Positions 1 through 5,550 of a stretch of 7,132 nucleotides of DNA are shown piece after piece; positions within the stretch are counted from its first letter, which is position 1, and every line of letters begins with the position of its first letter. The stretch spans positions 1 to 7,132 of the forward strand of contig DYRC01000214.1 in assembly GCA_020718925.1 (NCBI GenBank), read 5' to 3'. A model generated the notes under the pieces. It was not told where the DNA came from. It did no database searches and saw only the letters and a list, made by a program, of their open reading frames with translations. This DNA is from Desulfonema limicola. Lineage in GTDB: Bacteria > Desulfobacterota > Desulfobacteria > Desulfobacterales > DYRC01. The position numbers were made by a program, and so were the translations under genes.

Positions 1-47
1 CTGCTTTTGCTCATAAACGCAGAGGAGCGGTTATAAAGCTGCAAATC

Positions 48-102
48 ATACGCCGGACATCATTTCAATCAGGCTTAAAAAATACAATGTGATCCGGCAT
101 AT
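48..102 (-). repeat. Imperfect long-loop inverted repeat downstream of the HEPN pair
   Basis: Arms at 48-57 and 93-102 pair over ten bases in the minus-strand transcript (one G-U wobble), enclosing a 35-base loop. It lies just past the stop of the 87-residue gene. There is no T-run after the second arm, so it does not look like a classic intrinsic terminator. It could be an RNA-stabilising 3' stem, a remnant of a cassette boundary, or chance. The rest of 1-119 has only tiny open frames on either strand, and I see no gene in it. Confidence 0.3.
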
Positions 103-119
103 TCATTCTCAGAAATCAT

Positions 120-383
120 CTAAGCCGGGGCGGAGAGTACGGAGTAAGGTATGACAGAAATCCAATATCCGTAGTCCAATAAAATGTCATGCTCTTTTTC
201 TGCTGCAAATTCATTCAATTCTATCTGCCTGTCTTCATCTTCGGGAACAGCCACATTAATCCAGATATGGCTCGGATCATCAGGACTCCGGGTTATTTTG
301 ACAAATTCGATTTCAGGATATTTTTCTTTGACAATCTGAAAAAGATTATCCGTTAATTCCTGTTCTTTCAGATTTATTCTCAT
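120..383 (-). CDS. Small acidic partner protein of HEPN protein (hypothetical, 87 aa)
   Basis: This 87-residue protein belongs to no family I can name with certainty. It has no membrane segment and no signal peptide. Two features stand out: a middle stretch with the pattern SPDDPSHIWINVAVPEDED (strand, then an acidic turn), and a C-terminal ILLDYGYWISVIPYS strand-like segment. It lacks the GSxxxG...D motif of minimal nucleotidyltransferases, the usual partner of HEPN proteins. Its ATG overlaps the HEPN stop in an ATGA junction (380-383), and a strong AAGGAG site sits 8 bases upstream (392-397 on the plus numbering), so it is co-transcribed and probably made in comparable or larger amounts. 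By context it could be the antidote or cofactor of the HEPN protein; this is inference. Base composition is AT-rich like its partner and unlike livH. Confidence 0.78.
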   Translation of the reverse strand: MRINLKEQELTDNLFQIVKEKYPEIEFVKITRSPDDPSHIWINVAVPEDEDRQIELNEFAAEKEHDILLDYGYWISVIPYSVLSAPA

Positions 384-754
384 CGGTTTATCTCCTTTTC
401 AACTGCTTCAACAAACTCATTTGCTCTTTCAAGCTGATGTTTTGCCTGTTTTTTGCTGACTCTGTTGATACTGTAATCAGCGTTTAGTCTTATTTTGATA
501 AGCTCCGGCAGATAAGACCTGAATTTGGCATCAAAAACTTTTTTCCGATGAATAAGCTCACGGGTAAAATTTGCCTGTAACCACTTATGATCATTATCAT
601 CACTTGTTATCCCAAAATGGGCAAGTGCTGCGATAGCCGCCCTGAAAGCCGCATAATAAGCGCGGCTGGCAGAATCATCATAAAGACCGTTATCAAATAA
701 AATCTGAGAAGATTTCAGACTTTCTTTTGCTTTGTCTGCAAATTCTTTTTTCAT
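380..754 (-). CDS. HEPN domain protein, UPF0332 type (124 aa)
   Basis: The whole protein is one all-helical HEPN domain. The first helices carry FADKAKESLKSSQILFDNG and the family signature SRAYYAAFRAA (residues 30-40). His56 follows in the next loop, and the last helices begin at RLNADY (89-94) and end with an amphipathic A-x2-F-V-x2-V helix. The length matches UPF0332 members. HEPN proteins are often RNA-cleaving toxins using an R-x4-6-H motif. Here Arg89 is followed by Asp93-Tyr94 and no His lies in that window, so nuclease activity cannot be assumed; this R-x3-DY form is usual for the UPF0332 branch. The ATG is 11 bases past the livH stop, and the AGGA ribosome site overlaps that stop codon, implying translational coupling to livH. 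The stop overlaps the start of the small partner gene. G+C is about 39%, clearly below livH. Confidence 0.88.
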   Translation of the reverse strand: MKKEFADKAKESLKSSQILFDNGLYDDSASRAYYAAFRAAIAALAHFGITSDDNDHKWLQANFTRELIHRKKVFDAKFRSYLPELIKIRLNADYSINRVSKKQAKHQLERANEFVEAVEKEINR

Positions 755-765
755 CGTCTCATTTC

Positions 766-1656
766 CTAAATCTCCCTCACCCGCCCCCGCCCAAGTATGC
801 CGGATGGTCGCAGCAGCAGAATCGCAAAAAGCACCGTGAACGCCACCGCATCGCGCAGATTTGACGTGCCTGAAATGGCTACGGTAAGCACCTCGCTCAA
901 CCCGAATGCCAGTCCGCCGATGATTGCGCCCGGAATACTGCCCATGCCTCCGAGGACGATTACCGCAAGTCCTTTGAGTTCGATAGAGCGTCCCATATCC
1001 GGTGAAAGCGCGTCAAAGTAAAGACCGAACAAAATTCCGGCTGCACCGCCCAGAGCGGATGAGATAAAAAATGTTGAGGCGATGATCCCATCCACATGGA
1101 TTCCCAGCAGCCGTGCGGCGCGATCATTTTCAGCCACAGCGCGGATGGCTTTTCCGATGCGGCTGCGTTTTAAGAATTGCGTCAGGATGACCATCAGAAA
1201 TGCCGCAACCAGCACAATCTCCACTTGCAGAGATGTTACCGTAATCCCGGCAAACTGCCAGATATGTATCGGCACAGTACCTTGAGGAAATCGGACGGTT
1301 CTGGCACTGAAAAGCCCCAACGCCGCGCTTTCAAAGATGATGGACATGGCAATACTGGAAATCAGCCCGGAAAAATATGTATCCTGCCGCTGCCGCAGAG
1401 GTACAAAGGCAAGAGAGTTGATAAGAAGTCCGAGGAGACCGGAAAACAATACTGCCAACGGAAAAGCCAGCCAGATGCTCATTCCCGCAGTCTGAATCAG
1501 CCACAAAGCCACCAGTCCCCCCAGAGTGAAAACAGCAGCATGCGCCATGTTCAGAATGTCAAGCACTCCGAACACAAGCGTATAGCCTACGGCAAAAAGC
1601 CCATAGACACTGCCGATAAAAAGTCCGTTAATCAACTGCTGTGCAAATAAACTCAT
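766..1656 (-). CDS. livH: Branched-chain amino acid ABC transporter permease LivH
   Basis: LivH-type inner-membrane permease of the BPD_transp_2 family, 296 residues, full length. It forms half of the transmembrane channel for uptake of branched-chain or related amino acids. Visible hallmarks: the N-terminal LINGLFIGSVYGLFAVG helix; the cytoplasmic coupling loop GKAIRAVAENDRAARLLGI (168-186) that contacts the ATPase; the ALGGAAGIL helix (201-209); and the late VIVLGGMGSIPGAIIGG segment (232-248). The C-terminus RPSGILGRGRVREI is a normal LivH ending. It starts 18 bases after the livK stop, in the same operon; its ribosome site is weak (GGATTGAAAG), which fits coupling to livK. The partner permease LivM and the ATPases LivG/LivF would usually follow; instead a HEPN pair follows. 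The exact substrate (Leu/Ile/Val, other amino acids, urea or amides) cannot be fixed from sequence. Confidence 0.95.
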   Translation of the reverse strand: MSLFAQQLINGLFIGSVYGLFAVGYTLVFGVLDILNMAHAAVFTLGGLVALWLIQTAGMSIWLAFPLAVLFSGLLGLLINSLAFVPLRQRQDTYFSGLISSIAMSIIFESAALGLFSARTVRFPQGTVPIHIWQFAGITVTSLQVEIVLVAAFLMVILTQFLKRSRIGKAIRAVAENDRAARLLGIHVDGIIASTFFISSALGGAAGILFGLYFDALSPDMGRSIELKGLAVIVLGGMGSIPGAIIGGLAFGLSEVLTVAISGTSNLRDAVAFTVLFAILLLRPSGILGRGRVREI

Positions 1657-1674
1657 GCATTTACTTTCAATCCG

Positions 1675-2829
1675 TTATTCACCGAAAACAACAAATTTAC
1701 CGCCCCTGACCTGCTGGACAATCGGCAGGTGATCCGCATCACGAACCGCCGTGAAGGAGAATTTACCAAGAACTGTGTCAAAAATTTTTATCTGAGCCAT
1801 TGCATCGCGGATGGCTTTGCGGTTATCGGGCGATCCTGCTTTTTTGACAGCCTCATAAGCGATATACACCCCGGCATAAGCCTGTGCTGCAAACTGATCC
1901 GGGGGACCATTGTATTTTGCCGTAAAATCAGCTACAAATTTCCGGGTGAGCGGGCTTGATGACGCTGAATTCCAAGCCGCGCCTACAATCACGCCTTCTG
2001 CGGCTTCTCCGGCATTTTTCATAAACGATGGCGAATTGAAGCCGTTGCCGCCGATGATCGGAATAGTTTTGGGAATACCAAGCTGCCGTGCCTGACTGAC
2101 AATCCCGGAAGCTTCTTCTGCCAAGGCTGAAACGATAATTGCATCAGGATTTTTGCCTTTGATCTGCGTCAACTGCGGCGAAAAATCACGGTCTCCCTTA
2201 GCAAAGGTCTGCTCGCTTAAAATTTCTATTTTGGCATCCCCAAGGGCTTTTTTGAACGCATCATAGCCGCCTTTGGTGAACGCATCATCGTTACCATAAA
2301 GCACCGCCACTTTTGAGACGCCCAGCTTTTCTTTGGCAATCTTTATGGTATTCGGAATAACCACCGCTTCGGTCAGAGAATCTCTGAAAATATAATCGCC
2401 GATATCGGTGAGACCTTTCACCGTATTGCTGACCGCAAGCACCGGAACGCCTTCCTGCTGCGCGATTCTGTCCGTAACCTGCGCGGTGTTGCTCAGGGTA
2501 GGTCCGATAAGGAGCGCGACATTATCCGCTTTGATGAACTTGTTAAACACATTGATGCCCTGCTGCGGCGTACTGGCGTCATCTTCAAACAGCGCAACGA
2601 TCTTCACTCCGTCTTTTCCTGCGGCAGCATTGATTTCATCAATAGCCATTTTTGCGCCGTTGATCTGGGTTGACCCATAAACTGCCGCCGCGCCCGTCAT
2701 ACTGAGAACAAAACCGATTTTCGCTTCTTTCGCACCTGCATGCCCCGGAGTTCCGAACATTCCGAAAACAAAAGATAAAAGAAGAGTGGTAATAATGCCG
2801 ATCCGACTTGAACGTTGTTTTTTAAGCAC
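1675..2829 (-). CDS. livK: Periplasmic branched-chain amino acid-binding protein (LivK-like)
   Basis: Type I periplasmic binding protein (Peripla_BP_6), 384 residues, the ligand receptor for the LivH-type permease. It has a Sec signal peptide: basic start (KKQRSSR), hydrophobic core IGIITTLLLSFVFGMFG, and a probable cleavage after residue 33 (HAGA/KEA). The mature protein opens with the family pattern KIGFVLSMTGAAAVYG, then GAKMAIDEINAAAG and a FEDDAST strand-turn, then IGPTLSNTAQ and VPVLAVSNT, which line the ligand cleft in this family. The AVLYGNDDAFTKGGYDAFKKAL region begins the second lobe. The start codon is GTG (read as Met), chosen because an excellent AAAGGAGT site lies 6 bases upstream and the signal peptide begins there. 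It is first in the leftward operon, with a candidate promoter and a palindrome upstream. Confidence 0.95.
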   Translation of the reverse strand: MLKKQRSSRIGIITTLLLSFVFGMFGTPGHAGAKEAKIGFVLSMTGAAAVYGSTQINGAKMAIDEINAAAGKDGVKIVALFEDDASTPQQGINVFNKFIKADNVALLIGPTLSNTAQVTDRIAQQEGVPVLAVSNTVKGLTDIGDYIFRDSLTEAVVIPNTIKIAKEKLGVSKVAVLYGNDDAFTKGGYDAFKKALGDAKIEILSEQTFAKGDRDFSPQLTQIKGKNPDAIIVSALAEEASGIVSQARQLGIPKTIPIIGGNGFNSPSFMKNAGEAAEGVIVGAAWNSASSSPLTRKFVADFTAKYNGPPDQFAAQAYAGVYIAYEAVKKAGSPDNRKAIRDAMAQIKIFDTVLGKFSFTAVRDADHLPIVQQVRGGKFVVFGE

Positions 2830-2834
2830 GATTT

Positions 2835-2842
2835 ACTCCTTT
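2835..2842 (-). promoter_or_regulatory. Ribosome binding site of livK (supports GTG start)
   Basis: On the minus strand this reads AAAGGAGT, nearly perfect complementarity to the 16S 3' end. The GGAG core is 6 bases from the GTG at 2827-2829. This fixes the GTG start, which also gives a well-formed signal peptide. Confidence 0.85.
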
Positions 2843-2867
2843 CGACTGATTGTTAATGGTTATCGCA

Positions 2868-2890
2868 TCAGACTTGTATTTAATGTCTGA
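2868..2890. promoter_or_regulatory. Palindrome overlapping the livK promoter (candidate operator)
   Basis: Perfect six-base inverted arms TCAGAC (2868-2873) and GTCTGA (2885-2890) are separated by 11 bases. The spacer contains the candidate -10 element of the livK promoter (2878-2883), and the inferred start of transcription (around 2871) falls in the left arm. A dimeric repressor bound here would block the promoter. The regulator is not encoded in the window. Confidence 0.4.
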
Positions 2891-2905
2891 CTGAGATTTA
2901 GTCAA
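2878..2905 (-). promoter_or_regulatory. Candidate sigma-70 promoter of livK-livH-HEPN operon
   Basis: On the minus strand a TTGACT -35 (2900-2905, five of six consensus bases) is followed after 16 bases by TTAAAT (2878-2883, four of six). It would give a leader of roughly 41 bases before the livK GTG. The -10 is weak, which fits an activated or repressible promoter. Confidence 0.45.
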
Positions 2906-2947
2906 TATATTTTTTGTGTTGAGCGGTTATCTCCGACAGAAGACTTC

Positions 2948-2977
2948 TTGACAAAAGATTTCAATCCTTTATATAGT
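2948..2977 (+). promoter_or_regulatory. Strong sigma-70-like promoter for the rightward gene block
   Basis: A perfect TTGACA -35 (2948-2953), an 18-base spacer and TATAGT (2972-2977, five of six) lie about 55 bases before the ATG at 3033. A TATATA hexamer with a 16-base spacer overlaps it. This is the best promoter in the window. It is back-to-back with the livK promoter, so both blocks may share control. Confidence 0.65.
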
Positions 2978-3032
2978 AGCATTTAATAAGGGTGTAAGCG
3001 CCCTGAAAAATCCTGAGTGGAAAGCAGAACTT

Positions 3033-3836
3033 ATGCCCCCAAAAATGAATATCGGAATAGGATACGAGCAGGTTACATGGTGGCGCAAACTTGCCGGAAA
3101 AGTGGCAACGGTGTTTTGCATCCTTTTTTTTATTGCAGCCGGAGACGCCATTATTTCTCAGACCAGACAGCCACTGAATCTGATAGAAATTATCCCCGGC
3201 GCTTCTGAGAATTTCAACTTTACGCTCAAAGATAAAGTGGAAAGTCTTGATGAACTGAGCTATCAGAACAGCTCCGAGATTCTTCGCACCACGTTGGAAT
3301 CGGTTCATAAAGGCTTCTGGCTTGGCGGATATATGTGCCGGGGAGTTTTATCTGTCAATCATTCTGCTGTTCCCGGAGATTATTCGATCAACATTTTTTT
3401 AAAGAAAAAAAAGACGCTGATGTATGAGTTCAAGGTCAGAATATATCAGGACGCAGACGACTATCGCCGTCATGCCAAATCTTTTATATTTCGTCATGCC
3501 GGAATTTCTCCATGGCTCACCATGCTCATCTGCCCTTTTTTTGCCCTGACAGCAGGTGTGGGCATATTTTATCTTTCGCGCAGACGGACATATCTTCAGG
3601 TATTGAGCGGACAATCAGAGATTTACAAAGCCAGCCGGAAGGATGACGGATATTATGAAATCTGCTTTGAGTTGGGAAAACCTCACGGTATTGCTGTGGG
3701 GATGCGGGTGGACGTTTATAATGATGATAACATCGCCATAGGAAAAGCAGAAGTAACAGAAGTATCTGAAAAAGACTCGACAGCCAAAATCGCAGCGGAA
3801 TATGTCAGACCGGGATATATGGTTTCAAAATCCTGA
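3033..3836 (+). CDS. Two-transmembrane protein with extracytoplasmic domain and beta-rich cytoplasmic tail (unknown)
   Basis: I do not recognise a named family for this 267-residue protein. Residues 1-22 are short and basic, followed by membrane helix 1 (about 24-42) and an extracytoplasmic region (43-158) with a strand-rich GDYSINIFLKKKKTLMYEFKV part. Membrane helix 2 (about 160-181) ends in the positive-inside signal RRR, and a cytoplasmic tail (about 190-267) follows. The tail pattern, G-x-PHGIAVGMRVDVY...IGKAEVTEV...AKI...V-R-PGYMV, resembles small beta-barrel modules such as the FlgT C-terminal domain or an MreC lobe; this is a resemblance only. The ATG at 3033 is the first in frame. Its ribosome site is weak (GGAAAG about 10 bases upstream), and the in-frame ATG at 3045 has none. 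A strong promoter lies upstream, and pcm starts 47 bases after the stop. Homopolymers T7 and A8 lie inside the gene. Confidence 0.82.
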   Translation: MPPKMNIGIGYEQVTWWRKLAGKVATVFCILFFIAAGDAIISQTRQPLNLIEIIPGASENFNFTLKDKVESLDELSYQNSSEILRTTLESVHKGFWLGGYMCRGVLSVNHSAVPGDYSINIFLKKKKTLMYEFKVRIYQDADDYRRHAKSFIFRHAGISPWLTMLICPFFALTAGVGIFYLSRRRTYLQVLSGQSEIYKASRKDDGYYEICFELGKPHGIAVGMRVDVYNDDNIAIGKAEVTEVSEKDSTAKIAAEYVRPGYMVSKS

Positions 3837-3883
3837 TGCGTTTTCCCCTTGACCTTGCCTGTCAGACTTGGTAAAAACAGAAC

Positions 3884-4546
3884 ATGGATAAGGAACTTGC
3901 AGCATATCAACGCCAACGTGAAGAAATGGTGCGATGGCAAATCGAAGCCCGCGGAATAAAAGACCCGAACGTGCTGGCAGCATTCCATAGTGTGCCGCGT
4001 CATCTGTTTGTCAGCGAAGCCCTGATGGATCAGGCGCATGGGGATTTTCCCCTTCCTATCGGCGAAGGACAGACCATTTCTCAGCCCTATATTGTGGCGG
4101 AAATGACCGAAGCTTTGGCGATTTCAAAGGAAGACCGCGTTTTGGAAATCGGCACCGGCTCGGGCTATCAGGCGGCTATTCTGGCTGCGATTGCCTATCG
4201 GGTCTATACGGTCGAGCGGATTCATTCTTTATATCTTAAAACCCGCAAGCTGTTTGACGATTTGAAATATCACAACATCGTTACCCGTTATTCTGACGGA
4301 ACCTGCGGATGGAAAGATGAAAGCCCGTTTGATGCGATTATCGTTACCGCCGGATCGCCGAATATCCCGAAAGCTCTGGTGGATCAGCTTGCACCGGGCG
4401 GGCGGCTGGTGATTCCTGTGGGAAACCGTTTTACGCAGGAATTGATCAAACTCTACAAAGATATTGACGGAAAAGTGTATTCCATTAATATGGGCGGATG
4501 CCGATTTGTAAAACTTATCGGAGAACATGGGTGGAAAGATGAATAA
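3884..4546 (+). CDS. pcm: Protein-L-isoaspartate O-methyltransferase
   Basis: Cytoplasmic repair enzyme (EC 2.1.1.77) that methylates L-isoaspartyl residues formed in aged proteins, using S-adenosylmethionine, so that they can revert toward aspartate. The 220 residues cover the full PCMT family. After a helical lead come the signature LPIGEGQTISQPYIVAEMTEA (about 57-77), SAM motif I VLEIGTGSGYQAAIL (87-100), the acidic end of strand 2 at Glu111, YSDGTCGW (136-143), FDAIIVTAG (149-157) and GGRLVIPVG (172-180). No key residue seems missing. The ATG at 3884 is the only reasonable start, since a stop codon lies in frame just upstream; no clear Shine-Dalgarno sequence precedes it. The end overlaps the next gene, so the two are probably translated together. 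Pcm is often linked to surE or rpoS in other bacteria, but not here. Confidence 0.97.
   Translation: MDKELAAYQRQREEMVRWQIEARGIKDPNVLAAFHSVPRHLFVSEALMDQAHGDFPLPIGEGQTISQPYIVAEMTEALAISKEDRVLEIGTGSGYQAAILAAIAYRVYTVERIHSLYLKTRKLFDDLKYHNIVTRYSDGTCGWKDESPFDAIIVTAGSPNIPKALVDQLAPGGRLVIPVGNRFTQELIKLYKDIDGKVYSINMGGCRFVKLIGEHGWKDE
4520..4538 (+). promoter_or_regulatory. Ribosome-site region with two possible starts for the hydrolase
   Basis: GGAG at 4520-4523 lies only 3 bases before the ATG at 4527, while GGGTGG at 4529-4534 lies 4 bases before the in-frame ATG at 4539. Both sites are weak. The second start gives a cleaner lipoprotein signal (MNKIIL...). Both lie inside the last codons of pcm, so translation is likely coupled to it. 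Confidence 0.45.
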
Positions 4547-5465
4547 AATCATTCTGATATTCGTTTTTATTCTGTTGATGGGATCGTTTTCTGCCTGCGC
4601 CTCGGTTCAGGATGCCATCTTCAATATGGGCGTATCGTTTGCCCGCAGCCAATCCGATTTTGTTACCAAAAGCATTCAGGCAGGCGATCACCGCATTGCC
4701 TATCTGGAGCGGGAAGCAAAAGGCGAAACCATTGTCTTTCTTCACGGATTTGCGGCAAGCAAAGATAACTGGCTATTTCTGACGCGCCGTCTTCCGAAAA
4801 CCTATCGGGTGCTGGCAATTGACATGCCCGGATACGGAGACAGCAGCGCGTTTTCCGATCAATCTTACTCGGCAGAGCAAATCACCCGGCGGCTTGCAAC
4901 AGCAATAAATGAATTGAAGCTTGAGCGATTTCATCTGGCAGGAAATTCTCTGGGCGGCTATATTGCCACCCTATATGCGGCGCAGCACCCGGATAAAGTT
5001 ATCTCTCTGGGGCTGATTGATTCGGCAGGCGTTGATTCGCCGAGCGAATTTTTTACATTGCTGTCCAAAGGCGATAATCCGCTGGTATTTGATACGGAAA
5101 AAGGCTTTGATCGGCTGGTGGACTTTATTTTTTACAAAAAGCCGTTTATGCCATGGCCCTCAAAAGCCGCAAGTACGCGCAAATATCTGCGGCGAAGCTC
5201 GCTGAATCGTAAACTTTGGAATGATATTTGGGATAACCGTAAGGATGTAACCGATATTCTGCCCAAGCTGAATATGCCGGTGATGCTGATTTGGGGCGAC
5301 AAAGACAGGGTGCTTGATATGTCCGGGATTGAAATTTACAAACGCTATCTGCCCCAAGCCAAATCCCATATTTTAAAAGATTGTGGTCATGCGCCGATGA
5401 TTGAGCGCCCCGATGAAACCGCAGCCGCATACCTGAAATTTCTTATGTCATCGGCTAAACATTAA
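4527..5465 (+). CDS. Alpha/beta hydrolase, ABHD6/monoacylglycerol-lipase-like, putative lipoprotein
   Basis: Serine hydrolase of the alpha/beta fold, 312 residues, probably a lipid esterase or monoacylglycerol lipase anchored in the envelope. The N-terminus has a hydrophobic stretch ending in SFSAC. Cys24 is a plausible lipobox cysteine, though Phe at -3 is not ideal. Core motifs: oxyanion-hole HGFAASKDNW (73-82), IDMPGYGDS (98-106), nucleophile elbow GNSLGG with Ser141, acid Asp260 in IWGDKDRVLDMSG, and His288 in CGHAPMIERP. The spacing and flanking words resemble mammalian ABHD6 and bacterial homologues such as Moraxella lipase 3. The region about 175-235 is the variable cap that sets substrate choice. 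The gene overlaps pcm by 20 bases (8 if the ATG at 4539 is used). No clear terminator follows. Exact substrate unknown. Confidence 0.92.
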   Translation: MGGKMNKIILIFVFILLMGSFSACASVQDAIFNMGVSFARSQSDFVTKSIQAGDHRIAYLEREAKGETIVFLHGFAASKDNWLFLTRRLPKTYRVLAIDMPGYGDSSAFSDQSYSAEQITRRLATAINELKLERFHLAGNSLGGYIATLYAAQHPDKVISLGLIDSAGVDSPSEFFTLLSKGDNPLVFDTEKGFDRLVDFIFYKKPFMPWPSKAASTRKYLRRSSLNRKLWNDIWDNRKDVTDILPKLNMPVMLIWGDKDRVLDMSGIEIYKRYLPQAKSHILKDCGHAPMIERPDETAAAYLKFLMSSAKH

Positions 5466-5484
5466 TTTTTCGGCTTCTCACCCA

Positions 5485-5514
5485 TTGACTTATCCGGGTT
5501 GTTTATGGGATAAA
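5485..5514 (+). promoter_or_regulatory. Candidate promoter for the DUF4145-cNMP-PATAN gene
   Basis: TTGACT (5485-5490, five of six) is followed after 18 bases by GATAAA (5509-5514, four of six), about 37 bases before the ATG. Short CCCAT/ATGGG arms (5481-5485 and 5505-5509) bracket the spacer. Independent transcription of the last gene is plausible, but read-through from the hydrolase is not excluded. Confidence 0.42.
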
Positions 5515-5539
5515 TAGGAAGATGATCTCAATTGTACAT

Positions 5540-5545
5540 AAGGAG
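5540..5545 (+). promoter_or_regulatory. Ribosome binding site of the DUF4145-cNMP-PATAN gene
   Basis: AAGGAG lies 5 bases before the ATG at 5551. This is the strongest ribosome site in the rightward block and fixes the start. Confidence 0.85.
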
Positions 5546-5550
5546 CCGGG

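Noticed and set aside
120..754. Classic MNT-HEPN toxin-antitoxin operon
   Set aside because: The 87-residue partner has no GSxxxG or following Asp motif of minimal nucleotidyltransferases, so only the HEPN half fits.
1177..1650. Plus-strand open frame of 157 codons opposite livH
   Set aside because: It lies entirely antisense to a clear permease gene, has low-complexity composition rich in Gln, Ser and Lys, and no ribosome site or recognisable domain.
2961..3308. Minus-strand open frame of 115 codons overlapping the divergent promoter and the two-TM gene
   Set aside because: It covers the strong plus-strand promoter and the start of a better-supported gene, and its protein has no coherent features.
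3849..3883. TTGACC-N17-TAAAAA before pcm, which would start transcription at or near the pcm ATG (leaderless mRNA)
   Set aside because: The -10 is only four of six and the region is short. The absence of a clear ribosome site is suggestive, but read-through from the upstream gene is the simpler explanation.
5466..5484. Possible terminator after the hydrolase gene (T-run at 5466-5470)
   Set aside because: The T-run comes right after the stop with no preceding GC-rich hairpin; the T-rich stretch alone is not enough.
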